Positions 1 through 7,685 of a stretch of DNA of 24,039 nucleotides are shown piece after piece. How positions within the stretch are numbered: position 1 is the stretch's first letter; every line of letters starts with the position of its first letter. The position numbers and the translations under genes were made by a program. The DNA comes from Streptomyces viridochromogenes (GTDB lineage: Bacteria > Actinomycetota > Actinomycetes > Streptomycetales > Streptomycetaceae): contig NZ_LGUR01000004.1 of NCBI RefSeq assembly GCF_001270495.1, forward strand, positions 1 to 24,039, in the 5' to 3' direction. The notes beneath the pieces are model-generated. The model made no database searches. It saw only the letters and a program-made list of their open reading frames with translations, and was not told the DNA's origin.

Positions 1-112
1 CGAGGACATCAGGGGCGGGGCCAACCTGCTCCCCCGGACCTGCCCCCCCCTAACCTGCCCCCCCCCCCCTTTGCCCCCCCCGCCCCGCCCGCCCCGCCCG
101 GCCCCGTCCGGG
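1..112. other. C-run intergenic stretch downstream of the exporter gene
   Basis: No gene is seen here. The plus strand carries long C runs (8 C at 43-50, 12 C at 58-69, 8 C at 74-81) and three copies of an ACCTG-plus-C-run motif. Read in the direction of the neighbouring minus-strand gene, this is a long series of G tracts directly after its stop codon. Such RNA could form a G-quadruplex and help end transcription, but that is inference. Homopolymers of this length are also prone to sequencing error. Confidence 0.5.
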
Positions 113-895
113 CTAGGCCACCCACTGCTCGTACGCCAGCTTCGCCACCAGTGCGAACACCACCGTCAGCAGCACCACCCGGACGAATCCGCTGCCCTTC
201 TTCAGCGCCGTACGCGCCCCCAGCATGCCGCCCGCCAGGTTGAACACGGCCATCACCGCGGCCAGCTGCCACAGGACCGTGCCCTGCCAGGCGAAGGTGG
301 CCAGCGCCCCGGCGTTCGTGCAGCAGTTGACGATCTTGGCGGTGGCGGAGGCGGTGACGAGGTCGAGGTGGAGGACGGCGGTGAGGGCGAGGACCAGGAA
401 GGTGCCGGTGCCGGGGCCGATCAGCCCGTCGTAGAAGCCGATGCCCAGGCCGGCCAGGCCGATCGCGGCGAGGACGCGGCGGGGGGAGGCCGGGCCGGTC
501 GCCGGTGCGGTGCCGAAGGCGGGGCGCAGGATCACGAAGGCGGCCACCGCCAGCAGCACCACCATGATCACCGGCTTCAGCACCTCGGTGCTCATGCCGG
601 CCGCGAAGAAGGCGCCGCCGGAGGAGCCCGCGAGCGCCGCGAGGCCGATGCGTACGGAGAGACGCACGTCCACAGGTGCCTTGCGGGCGTACGTCACGGC
701 GGCGCCGGACGTGCCTACGATCGCGACCGCCTTGTTGGTGCCGAGCGCGTACGCGGCCGACGTGTTCGCCGGGAGGCCGAGCAGCAGGGCCGGGAGCAGC
801 AGAAGGCCGCCGCCGCCGACCACGGCGTCGATCCAGCCGGCCACGAGGGCCGCGAGGCACAGGACGACGACCATGGTCAGCGATATGTCGGGCAT
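113..895 (-). CDS. TauE/SafE-family sulfite/anion exporter (membrane permease)
   Basis: This 260-residue protein belongs to the TauE/SafE (TSUP) family of transporters, which export or import small sulfur or organic anions across the cytoplasmic membrane. The whole protein is built of hydrophobic segments. Near the N terminus it has the family pattern A-G-W-I-D-A-V-V-G-G-G-G (about residues 15-26), followed by N-T-S-A-A-Y-A-L-G-T-N-K. The ATG at 893-895 was chosen because the hydrophobic core begins right after it; the open frame extends upstream to 988 but that part is polar and not family-like. No strong Shine-Dalgarno is visible. It is divergent from the nitrite reductase operon, so the two may share the 896-1098 region. 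The substrate cannot be read from sequence; sulfite, taurine-derived anions or nitrite are all only possibilities. Confidence 0.85.
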   Translation of the reverse strand: MPDISLTMVVVLCLAALVAGWIDAVVGGGGLLLLPALLLGLPANTSAAYALGTNKAVAIVGTSGAAVTYARKAPVDVRLSVRIGLAALAGSSGGAFFAAGMSTEVLKPVIMVVLLAVAAFVILRPAFGTAPATGPASPRRVLAAIGLAGLGIGFYDGLIGPGTGTFLVLALTAVLHLDLVTASATAKIVNCCTNAGALATFAWQGTVLWQLAAVMAVFNLAGGMLGARTALKKGSGFVRVVLLTVVFALVAKLAYEQWVA

Positions 896-1037
896 GATCG
901 CGACCCTAAGCAGCGGATTCGTGTGCCGTCCATGCACATGAGGATCATCTGAGGTTCGTCCGCCCCCGACCTCACAGCCCGCCCGCACCGTGCCCGCCGA
1001 ACCCTCACACCCGCCTCTCGCGCTCGCTGAGGGCAGC

Positions 1038-1075
1038 GTTCCTCACGGGAAACAGATGCGATGCGGTCGGGAAAC
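1038..1075 (+). promoter_or_regulatory. Candidate GlnR box before the nitrite reductase operon
   Basis: Four 5-base half-sites occur with exact 6-base spacers: GTTCC (1038-1042), GAAAC (1049-1053), GATGC (1060-1064), GAAAC (1071-1075). The published Streptomyces GlnR pattern is gTnAc-n6-GaAAc repeated twice. Both GAAAC half-sites are perfect and 22 bp apart; the first a-site misses one base and the second misses two. GlnR is the global nitrogen regulator of Streptomyces and nirB is a known member of its regulon in S. coelicolor, so site and gene agree. The box ends only 23 bases before the ATG at 1099. Confidence 0.7.
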
Positions 1076-1098
1076 ACCGGCACCGCACGCTCGATGCC

Positions 1099-2310
1099 AT
1101 GACCTCGAATACGCGTGTGGTGGTGATCGGCGCCGGCCTCGCGGGCGTACGACTCGCCCGGCGGCTCGGCGAGCTCGGCACGTCCGTGACGCTCGTCGGC
1201 GACGAGGAGCACCGCCCGTACAACCGGGTGCTGCTCGCCGAGGTGCTGGCCGGCCGGTACAGCCCCGAGGTGATCGCCCTCCCGGCGCCCGCGGAGCTGA
1301 CCCGCGGCCGGGTCGCCGGCATCGACCGCGAGGTGCGAGCCGTACACCTCGCGGACGGGTCGGAGATCGCATACGACACGCTGGTGCTGGCCACCGGCTC
1401 GAACCCGGTGCTGCCGCCGCTGCGCGGACTGTTCACGCCCGACCATGTGCTGCCGGAGGGCGTCCACGCCTTCCGGACGATGGACGACTGCCTGGGCCTG
1501 TCCAAGGCGGTCCGGCCGGGAGTGAAGGCGGTCGTCATCGGCGGCGGGCTCCTCGGAGTCTCCGCGGCGCGTGCGCTCGCGATGCGCGGCGCGCAGGTCG
1601 TGCTCGCCCAGCAGTCCGAGCGGCTGATGGAGCGCCAGCTCGACCCGGCCGCCTCGAAGCTGGTCCGGCGCCATCTCGTCGACCTCGGTGTCGAGGTCCA
1701 CACCGACCTGCGTGTGCGGGACGTGCGCTGCGTCGGCGGTGCGGTCCGCTCGGTGGAGATGGCCGACGGATACGCGCTCGACGCCGACCTCGTGGTCCTG
1801 GCCTGCGGGGTCCACCCGCGTGCGGGCCTCGCGAAGGCCGCCGGCCTGGACGTACGCAAGGGGATCGTCGTCGACGACGAGCTCCGTACGTCCGACCCGC
1901 ACATCCGGGCCATCGGCGACTGCGCGCAGCACGACGGGACGGTGTACGGACTGGCCGCGCCCGCGCTCGAACAGGCCGACATCCTGGCCGAGCTGCTGGC
2001 GGGGAACGCCACCGCCCGTTACACCGGCACCCGCGCCCTGACCCGACTGACGCTGGCCGGTGAGGGCTTCTTCGACCTCGCCGTGTTCGGCGAGACGGAG
2101 GCCCGGCCCGGCGACGACGTCGTTCAGCTCGCCGACGCCACCCGCGGCACCTACCGCAAGGTCGTCGTCCGCGACGACCGCCTGGTCGGCGGGGTTCTCG
2201 TCGGCGAACTCGGCACCGTCGGCGCGCTCGCCCGCGCCTGGGAGGGAGCAGAGCCGCTCCCCGACGACGGCCCGCTGCTCCACCTGCTCACCAACGATGG
2301 AGGCTCCTGA
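1099..2310 (+). CDS. FAD/NAD(P)-dependent oxidoreductase, first gene of the nitrite reductase operon
   Basis: This 403-residue flavoprotein resembles the N-terminal FAD/NAD(P) module of NirB and rubredoxin/ferredoxin reductases. It has an N-terminal dinucleotide-binding motif G-A-G-L-A-G (residues 10-15), the D-T-L-V-L-A-T-G-S segment, a second Rossmann motif G-G-G-L-L-G for NAD(P), and an FAD-end motif I-G-D-C-A. It lacks siroheme and iron-sulfur motifs, so it cannot reduce nitrite by itself; it probably passes electrons from NAD(P)H to NirBD or to an assimilatory nitrate reductase encoded elsewhere (inference). The ATG at 1099 is fixed by the Rossmann strand starting at residue 7. No Shine-Dalgarno is visible, so the transcript may be leaderless. 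Its TGA overlaps the nirB ATG by one base, so the two are translationally coupled. Confidence 0.85.
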   Translation: MTSNTRVVVIGAGLAGVRLARRLGELGTSVTLVGDEEHRPYNRVLLAEVLAGRYSPEVIALPAPAELTRGRVAGIDREVRAVHLADGSEIAYDTLVLATGSNPVLPPLRGLFTPDHVLPEGVHAFRTMDDCLGLSKAVRPGVKAVVIGGGLLGVSAARALAMRGAQVVLAQQSERLMERQLDPAASKLVRRHLVDLGVEVHTDLRVRDVRCVGGAVRSVEMADGYALDADLVVLACGVHPRAGLAKAAGLDVRKGIVVDDELRTSDPHIRAIGDCAQHDGTVYGLAAPALEQADILAELLAGNATARYTGTRALTRLTLAGEGFFDLAVFGETEARPGDDVVQLADATRGTYRKVVVRDDRLVGGVLVGELGTVGALARAWEGAEPLPDDGPLLHLLTNDGGS

Positions 2311-4922
2311 TGACCGCCACCCCGGAGGCCACGGAGGCCACCCCCACGATCGTGCTCGTCGGCCACGGCATGGTCGGCCAGCGCTTCCTCGAGGCGCTCG
2401 CCGCGCGCGGCATGACCGCCACGCACCGCGTGGTCGTGCTGTGCGAGGAGCCGCGTCCGGCGTACGACCGCGTCGCCCTCACCTCGTACTTCTCGGGCAA
2501 GACGCCCGAGGACCTCTCGATGACGGACATGGAGTTCATCGAGACGCACGGCATCGAGCTGTACGTCGGTGACCCGGCCGTCTCCGTCGACCGCGAGGCG
2601 AAGAAGGTCACCGCCAGGTCCGGCCAGGTCTTCGAGTACGAGACCCTCGTCCTCGCCACCGGCTCGTACCCGTTCGTGCCGCCGGTCCCCAACAAGGACG
2701 CGCAGGGCTGCTTCGTCTACCGCACGATCGAGGACCTCCTCGCCATCGAGGAGTACGCGAAGACCCGCACGACCGGTGCCGTGGTCGGCGGCGGTCTGCT
2801 CGGTCTGGAGGCGGCCGGTGCGCTGAAGGGGCTCGGACTCACCTCCCACATCGTGGAGTTCGCGCCGCGCCTGATGCCGGTGCAGGTCGACGAGGGCGGC
2901 GGTGCGGCCCTCCTGCGCACCATCGAGGACATGGGCCTGAGCGTCCACACCGGCGTCGGCACCCAGGAGATCGTGGTCGACGAGGCCGGCGCCGTCACCG
3001 GCATGAAGCTGTCCGACGGCTCCGAACTCGCCACCGACATGGTGGTGTTCAGCGCTGGTGTCCGCCCCCGCGACCAGCTGGCCCGCGACTGCGGTCTGAC
3101 GGTCGGCGAGCGCGGCGGCATCACGGTCGACGAGCAGTGCCGTACCGTCTCCGACCCGCATGTGTTCGCGATCGGCGAGTGCGCGCTGGCCTCGGACGGC
3201 CGGGTGTACGGCCTGGTCGCCCCGGGTTACGAGCAGGCCGAGACGGCCGCCGCGACGATCGCCGCCGACGAGGCCGAGGAGCTGACGTTCACCGGCGCCG
3301 ACCTGTCCACCAAGCTGAAGCTGCTCGGCGTGGACGTGGCGTCCTTCGGTGACGCGCACGGCACCGCCGAGGACTGCCTGGACGTCGTCTACTCCGACTC
3401 CCGCGCGGGCCTGTACAAGAAGCTGGTCATCGGCCGGGACGGCACGCTGCTCGGCGGCATCCTGGTCGGCGACGCGGAGGCGTACGGCACGCTGAAGGCG
3501 TTCACCGGCTCGGTCCCGCCGGTCTCGCCCGAGTCGCTGGTGCTGCCGGCCGGCGCCGGAGCGCCCGTCCAGCTGGGCCCGTCCGCGCTGCCGGACGAGG
3601 CGATCATCTGCTCCTGCAACAACGTCACCAAGGGCACCATCCGCGGCGCGGTCACCGACCACCAGTGCACGACCGTGCCCGAGGTGAAGAAGTGCACCAA
3701 GGCCGGTACGACCTGCGGCAGTTGCGTCAAGGTCCTCGGCCAGCTGGTCACCGCCGAGCTGGAGGCGTCCGGCGTCGAGATCGACAAGGGCCTGTGCGGC
3801 TGCTTCTCGCAGACCCGCGAGGAGCTGTACGAGATCGTCCTCGCCCTGCGGATCAACACCTACCAGGACCTGCTGGACCGCTACGGCCGTGACGGCGCCA
3901 AGGGCGGCGACGGCTGCGAGATCTGCAAGCCGGCGGTCGCGTCGATCATCGCGTCCCTCGCCCCGACCATCGGCGCGAGCGGCTACGTCCTGGAGGGCGA
4001 GCAGGCCGCCCTCCAGGACTCCAACGACCACTTCCTGGCCAACCTCCAGAAGAACGGCTCGTACTCGGTCGTCCCGCGCATCCCCGGCGGTGAGATCACC
4101 CCCGAGGGCCTCATCGTGATCGGTGAGATCGCCCGCGACTTCGGCCTCTACACGAAGATCACCGGCGGTCAGCGGATCGACATGTTCGGCGCGAGGGTCG
4201 AGCAACTCCCCCTCATCTGGACCCGGTTGGTGGACGCCGGCTTCGAGTCCGGCCACGCCTACGGCAAGTCCCTGCGCACGGTGAAGTCCTGCGTCGGCCA
4301 GACCTGGTGCCGCTACGGCGTCCAGGACTCCGTCCGCATGGCGATCGACCTGGAGCTGCGCTACCGGGGCCTGCGCTCCCCGCACAAGCTCAAGTCGGCG
4401 GTGTCGGGCTGCGCCCGCGAGTGCGCCGAGGCCCAGTCGAAGGACTTCGGCGTCATCGCCACCTCGGCCGGCTGGAACCTGTACGTCGGCGGCAACGGCG
4501 GCGCGACCCCGCGCCACGCGGACCTCCTGGCCCAGGACCTGTCGGACGCCGAACTGATCAAGCTGATCGACCGGTTCCTGATGTTCTACATCCGCACCGC
4601 CGACCGCCTGGAGCGCACCTCGACCTGGCTGGAGCGGATCCCGGGCGGCCTGGACCACGTCCGTGACGTGGTCGTGGAGGACTCCCTCGGCATCTGCGAG
4701 GAACTGGAGTCCCTGATGACGGCCCACGTGGCGCACTACGCCGACGAGTGGGCGACGACCATCAACGACCCCGAGAAGCTCGCCCGGTTCGTGTCCTTCG
4801 TGAACGCGCCGGACACCCCCGACCCGGTCGTCGGCTTCGTCCCCGAGCGCGACCAGATCAAGCCCGACCTGCCGCTGCTGACCATCGGCCACCGCCCCCT
4901 GGAAGGAAGCGCCCAGCGATGA
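2310..4922 (+). CDS. nirB: Assimilatory nitrite reductase [NAD(P)H] large subunit
   Basis: The 870-residue protein reduces nitrite to ammonium with NAD(P)H in the cytoplasm, together with NirD. Domains in order: FAD/NAD(P) reductase (about 9-300, with G-H-G-M-V-G and G-G-G-L-L-G motifs), a BFD-like [2Fe-2S] domain with Cys434, Cys436, Cys469 and Cys472, a second cysteine-bearing segment ending in G-D-G-C-E-I-C-K-P, and ferredoxin-like plus siroheme/4Fe-4S nitrite/sulfite reductase domains. The siroheme/4Fe-4S ligands are Cys661, Cys667, Cys701 and Cys705 (C-x5-C and C-x3-C). Length and order match full NirB. Translation starts at the ATG overlapping the previous stop, with GGAGG at 2299-2303, and its own stop overlaps nirD by ATGA. 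Control by GlnR is expected from the box at 1038-1075. Confidence 0.97.
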   Translation: MTATPEATEATPTIVLVGHGMVGQRFLEALAARGMTATHRVVVLCEEPRPAYDRVALTSYFSGKTPEDLSMTDMEFIETHGIELYVGDPAVSVDREAKKVTARSGQVFEYETLVLATGSYPFVPPVPNKDAQGCFVYRTIEDLLAIEEYAKTRTTGAVVGGGLLGLEAAGALKGLGLTSHIVEFAPRLMPVQVDEGGGAALLRTIEDMGLSVHTGVGTQEIVVDEAGAVTGMKLSDGSELATDMVVFSAGVRPRDQLARDCGLTVGERGGITVDEQCRTVSDPHVFAIGECALASDGRVYGLVAPGYEQAETAAATIAADEAEELTFTGADLSTKLKLLGVDVASFGDAHGTAEDCLDVVYSDSRAGLYKKLVIGRDGTLLGGILVGDAEAYGTLKAFTGSVPPVSPESLVLPAGAGAPVQLGPSALPDEAIICSCNNVTKGTIRGAVTDHQCTTVPEVKKCTKAGTTCGSCVKVLGQLVTAELEASGVEIDKGLCGCFSQTREELYEIVLALRINTYQDLLDRYGRDGAKGGDGCEICKPAVASIIASLAPTIGASGYVLEGEQAALQDSNDHFLANLQKNGSYSVVPRIPGGEITPEGLIVIGEIARDFGLYTKITGGQRIDMFGARVEQLPLIWTRLVDAGFESGHAYGKSLRTVKSCVGQTWCRYGVQDSVRMAIDLELRYRGLRSPHKLKSAVSGCARECAEAQSKDFGVIATSAGWNLYVGGNGGATPRHADLLAQDLSDAELIKLIDRFLMFYIRTADRLERTSTWLERIPGGLDHVRDVVVEDSLGICEELESLMTAHVAHYADEWATTINDPEKLARFVSFVNAPDTPDPVVGFVPERDQIKPDLPLLTIGHRPLEGSAQR

Positions 4923-5269
4923 CCCTGGCACCCGAGACGACCGACCTGAAGATCGAGCTCCAGCTGGAGAACGGCTGGTTCACGGTCTGCGAGCTGGCCC
5001 GGCTGCTCCCCGGCCGGGGCGTGGCGGCCCTGCTGCCCGACGGCCGCCAGGCCGCCCTCTTCCGCGACCGCTCCGGCAAGCTGTACGCCATCGACAACCG
5101 CGACCCCTTCGGCGGCGCGGCGGTCCTCTCCCGCGGCCTGACCGGCACCCACCAGGGACGCCCGTTCGTCGCCTCGCCGCTGCTGAAGCAGCGGTTCGAC
5201 CTGGAGTCCGGGGTGTGCCTGGACGACGAGTCGGTGCGGGTGGCTACGTACGAGGTGCGTGCCTCGTAG
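4919..5269 (+). CDS. nirD: Nitrite reductase small subunit
   Basis: This 116-residue protein is the NirD partner of NirB. It has the Rieske-like beta fold seen as L-Y-A-I-D-N-R-D-P-F and the G-x-P-F-V-A-S-P-L-L-K-Q segment. The Cys/His pairs that bind a 2Fe-2S cluster in true Rieske proteins are absent, which is normal for assimilatory NirD; its role is structural or in assembly and electron transfer within NirBD. The ATG at 4919 overlaps the nirB stop (ATGA) and follows a GGAAGGAAG Shine-Dalgarno at 4901-4909. It is the last gene of the operon; a strong palindrome follows 24 bases after its stop. Confidence 0.95.
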   Translation: MTLAPETTDLKIELQLENGWFTVCELARLLPGRGVAALLPDGRQAALFRDRSGKLYAIDNRDPFGGAAVLSRGLTGTHQGRPFVASPLLKQRFDLESGVCLDDESVRVATYEVRAS

Positions 5270-5293
5270 TAAGGCGGCGAGGCCACAGCCTGA

Positions 5294-5333
5294 GGGGGGG
5301 GCGGTACCCGTGTACACGGGTACCGCCCCCCCC
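5294..5333. terminator. Perfect 40-bp palindrome, likely bidirectional terminator
   Basis: Two 20-base arms form a perfect palindrome with centre at 5313/5314 (core GTGTACAC, flanked by GGTACCC/GGGTACC and seven or more G:C pairs at the base). It lies between nirD and the phosphotransferase gene, which converge here, so one hairpin can end both transcripts. There is no U tract on either side, as is common in Streptomyces terminators. Confidence 0.85.
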
Positions 5334-5374
5334 CCTCGAAATGGCCGCCCCACCCGCTTGGGCCGGTCCGGCGA

Positions 5375-5908
5375 TCAGCCGACCTGGCCGGCGATGGTCC
5401 GCGCGCACACCACGGACTCGGTGTACGTGGTGTCGACCTCCAGGTCGTAGAGCACGCCCTCGTGCACCATGTCCGCCTGCAACGCGGCCATCCCCGCGGC
5501 CCGGTCCCCCCGCGCGATCTCACGTCCCGCGGCGACCTCGCTCTCGCACCTGACGCCGACCCACAGCACGTCCAGGTCGCCGAGATGCTTTCGCCACCGC
5601 TGCTGGGACTCCGCTCCGCCGAGGAAGACGTCGTCGATGATGACCCTGGCGCCCGCGCGCGCCATCGCCACGACGCCCTCCATCCAGGCCGCCTGCAATG
5701 CCATGAAGTCCGCCCCGACGCTCACCCCGCCGTCCGCGGCGAACGTGATCCCCGCGTCCGAGGCCAGCATCCTCGCGGGCAGCGCCTCGACGAACGAGTC
5801 ACACCCGAACGTCAGCCACGGATCCGGCAGCACGGCCTGGAGACACCGTACGAGCCCCGACTTCCCCGAGCTGGAACCGCCGTTGAGGATGATCACCCGA
5901 GTCGTCAT
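5375..5908 (-). CDS. Chloramphenicol phosphotransferase-like protein (CPT family)
   Basis: The 177-residue protein matches the chloramphenicol 3-O-phosphotransferase of S. venezuelae nearly end to end as I recall that sequence (178 residues). That enzyme uses ATP to phosphorylate the primary hydroxyl of chloramphenicol and gives self-resistance. Visible here: Walker A G-G-S-S-S-G-K-S at residues 10-17, the catalytic-position Asp37 in F-G-C-D-S, and the conserved [19 protein letters not shown] segment. The ATG at 5908 fits the family start exactly. A leaderless promoter lies directly upstream. No chloramphenicol biosynthesis gene is in this window, so the true substrate here is uncertain; a housekeeping kinase role for another small molecule is possible. 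It lies 52 bases after the SulP stop and may also receive read-through from that operon. Confidence 0.88.
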   Translation of the reverse strand: MTTRVIILNGGSSSGKSGLVRCLQAVLPDPWLTFGCDSFVEALPARMLASDAGITFAADGGVSVGADFMALQAAWMEGVVAMARAGARVIIDDVFLGGAESQQRWRKHLGDLDVLWVGVRCESEVAAGREIARGDRAAGMAALQADMVHEGVLYDLEVDTTYTESVVCARTIAGQVG

Positions 5909-5914
5909 CGCGTC

Positions 5915-5943
5915 ACAGTAGGGCGCTGCCCGCGCGGCGTGAA
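5915..5943 (-). promoter_or_regulatory. Leaderless promoter of the phosphotransferase gene
   Basis: On the minus strand a -35-like TTCACG (plus coordinates 5938-5943) is followed, after 17 bases, by a -10-like TACTGT (5915-5920). The ATG at 5908 begins six bases after the -10, so transcription would start at or next to the start codon. No Shine-Dalgarno is present, which agrees with a leaderless message. Confidence 0.55.
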
Positions 5944-5960
5944 GCGAATATCGGCACCGC

Positions 5961-7685
5961 TCAGCCCACCAGGGGCGGGCGCTCCGCGTAGTCGTCGGCG
6001 CCGTTGGGCAGCGGCCGGGTGTCCAGGTAGAACCACTCGGCGTCCGGGCCGGGAGCCGGCGGAGGGGTCGAGGGCGGGGCCGGTGCCGGTGCCGGTGCCG
6101 GCCGGGTTGCCGCAGGAGCCGGGTTCGCCGGGCCCGGCATCAGCAGTTCCACGCGCAGCCCCAACCCCCGCTGCTGTGCCGTGAACTCCTCCACCTGGTT
6201 CCGGCAGGCGTGGTCCAGATGGGTGACGCCGGTCAGGTCGAGGCGGATGCGGGGCTTGCCCGAGGCAGCGGCGGACTCCAGGGCCTCGATGACCTGCGGC
6301 AGTCGTAGGAACGTCGCGTTGCCGGCCATGACGACCTTCGCGGTGTCGTCCTCGACGTGCTGCCGGATCACCGTCTGCGACATGCGCAGGGCGGCCAGCA
6401 CGATCCCGGCGGCCAGTCCGATGAGGACGCCCTCCAGCAGTGCCGTCGCCACGATGACCAGCGTCGTCACCGTCATCACCACGAACTCGCCCCGGTCCTG
6501 CCGCCACATCTTCGGGAACTCCTCCGGCGCGAACAGCTTCCAGCCGCTGTGCACGAGGACGCCCGCGAGCACCGAGATCGGGATCAGGGCGAGGACCTGC
6601 GGCAGCAGCAGCGCGAAGGCCAGCAGCCACAGGCCGTGCAGGGTGCGGGAGAGCCGGGTCTTCGCGCCGGCCTGGACGTTCGCCGAACTGCGGGCCACGA
6701 CCGCCGTGATCGGGAGGGCGCCGAGGACGCCCGCGACCGTGTTTCCGGCGCCCTGGGCGATGAGCTCGGTGTTGTAGCGGGTGCGGGGGCCGCTGTGCAT
6801 ACGGTCCACGGCGGCCGCGGTGAACAGGCTCTCCGCCGAGGCGATCACCGTGAAGGTGAGGATGGAGGTGAGGATCGCGGGCTCCGCGAGACCCGCGAAC
6901 TGCTCGGCCCCCGGCACTTGCACCGACGCCAGCAGATTCCCGACCTGGAGGGTCTTCACGTCCACGCCGGGCAGCGCGGCGACCGCGATGCCGATGCCGA
7001 CCGCGACCAGCGCGGCCGGGAACTTCTTCGCCGGGCCCGGCACCTTCTTCCACACGAAGCTCAGCACGATCGTGGCGACGCCGAGCAGCGTGGCGATCAT
7101 CGCCTGAGGGTTGGTCAGGATGTCGGCGAACAGGCCCGGGATGCCCGCCATGTTCTCGATCGGGGTGCCGGGAGCCTTGGCGTCGGCCACCGGATAGGCC
7201 TGGCTGAACATCAGCGGCAGGCCGATGCCGGCCAGCATCCCCTGGACCACCGCCAGGGAGATCGCCTGGAACAGCCGGCCGAGGCGTACGACGCCGAGGA
7301 CGATCTGGAGGATGCCCGAGAACAGGACGATCACGCCGAGCATCGCCACCCCGTGCTCCAGCACCGTCTCCGCGACCAGCGCGGCGAGCCCGGCGGCCGG
7401 CCCGCTGACCTGAAGCGTGCTGCCCCGCACCGCGCCGACGACCAGGCCGCCGATCACCCCGGAGATGATCCCCAGCTCGGCGGGGACACCGGAGGCGACG
7501 GCCACGCCGATGCACAGGGGCAGGGCGACGAGGAAGACCACGAGGGAGGCGGTGATCTCGTTGGCGAGATCGGGCTTCGCTCCCCCGGCCGTCCCGTTCG
7601 CCGGAGCCTTCGCGGGGCCGCCGGCCTTCGGTGAGCTCACCTTCGTACGCCCCGCCCCGCGCCCGCGCGCATGCGCCCCGCTCAT
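5961..7685 (-). CDS. SulP-family anion transporter with STAS domain, probable bicarbonate/sulfate permease
   Basis: This 574-residue protein belongs to the SulP (SLC26) family. Residues about 1-35 are a polar Ala/Gly/Lys-rich cytoplasmic head; then come the first membrane segment ([21 protein letters not shown]) and some ten or more further membrane segments up to about residue 430. A STAS domain follows (about 433-530), then a proline/alanine-rich tail ending near D-A-E-W-F-Y-L-D. The ATG at 7685 overlaps the carbonic anhydrase stop (ATGA), so the two proteins are made together. SulP proteins carry sulfate, bicarbonate or other anions. Coupling to a carbonic anhydrase favours bicarbonate (inference); in some actinobacteria the two are fused into one protein. 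A GTG about 16 codons further in is an alternative start. Confidence 0.9.
   Translation of the reverse strand: MSGAHARGRGAGRTKVSSPKAGGPAKAPANGTAGGAKPDLANEITASLVVFLVALPLCIGVAVASGVPAELGIISGVIGGLVVGAVRGSTLQVSGPAAGLAALVAETVLEHGVAMLGVIVLFSGILQIVLGVVRLGRLFQAISLAVVQGMLAGIGLPLMFSQAYPVADAKAPGTPIENMAGIPGLFADILTNPQAMIATLLGVATIVLSFVWKKVPGPAKKFPAALVAVGIGIAVAALPGVDVKTLQVGNLLASVQVPGAEQFAGLAEPAILTSILTFTVIASAESLFTAAAVDRMHSGPRTRYNTELIAQGAGNTVAGVLGALPITAVVARSSANVQAGAKTRLSRTLHGLWLLAFALLLPQVLALIPISVLAGVLVHSGWKLFAPEEFPKMWRQDRGEFVVMTVTTLVIVATALLEGVLIGLAAGIVLAALRMSQTVIRQHVEDDTAKVVMAGNATFLRLPQVIEALESAAASGKPRIRLDLTGVTHLDHACRNQVEEFTAQQRGLGLRVELLMPGPANPAPAATRPAPAPAPAPPSTPPPAPGPDAEWFYLDTRPLPNGADDYAERPPLVG

Noticed and set aside
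2151..4931. Very long open frame on the minus strand across nirB
   Set aside because: It mirrors nirB, has Val/Asp/Gly/Arg-rich low-complexity composition and no family motif; long antisense frames are usual in high-GC DNA.
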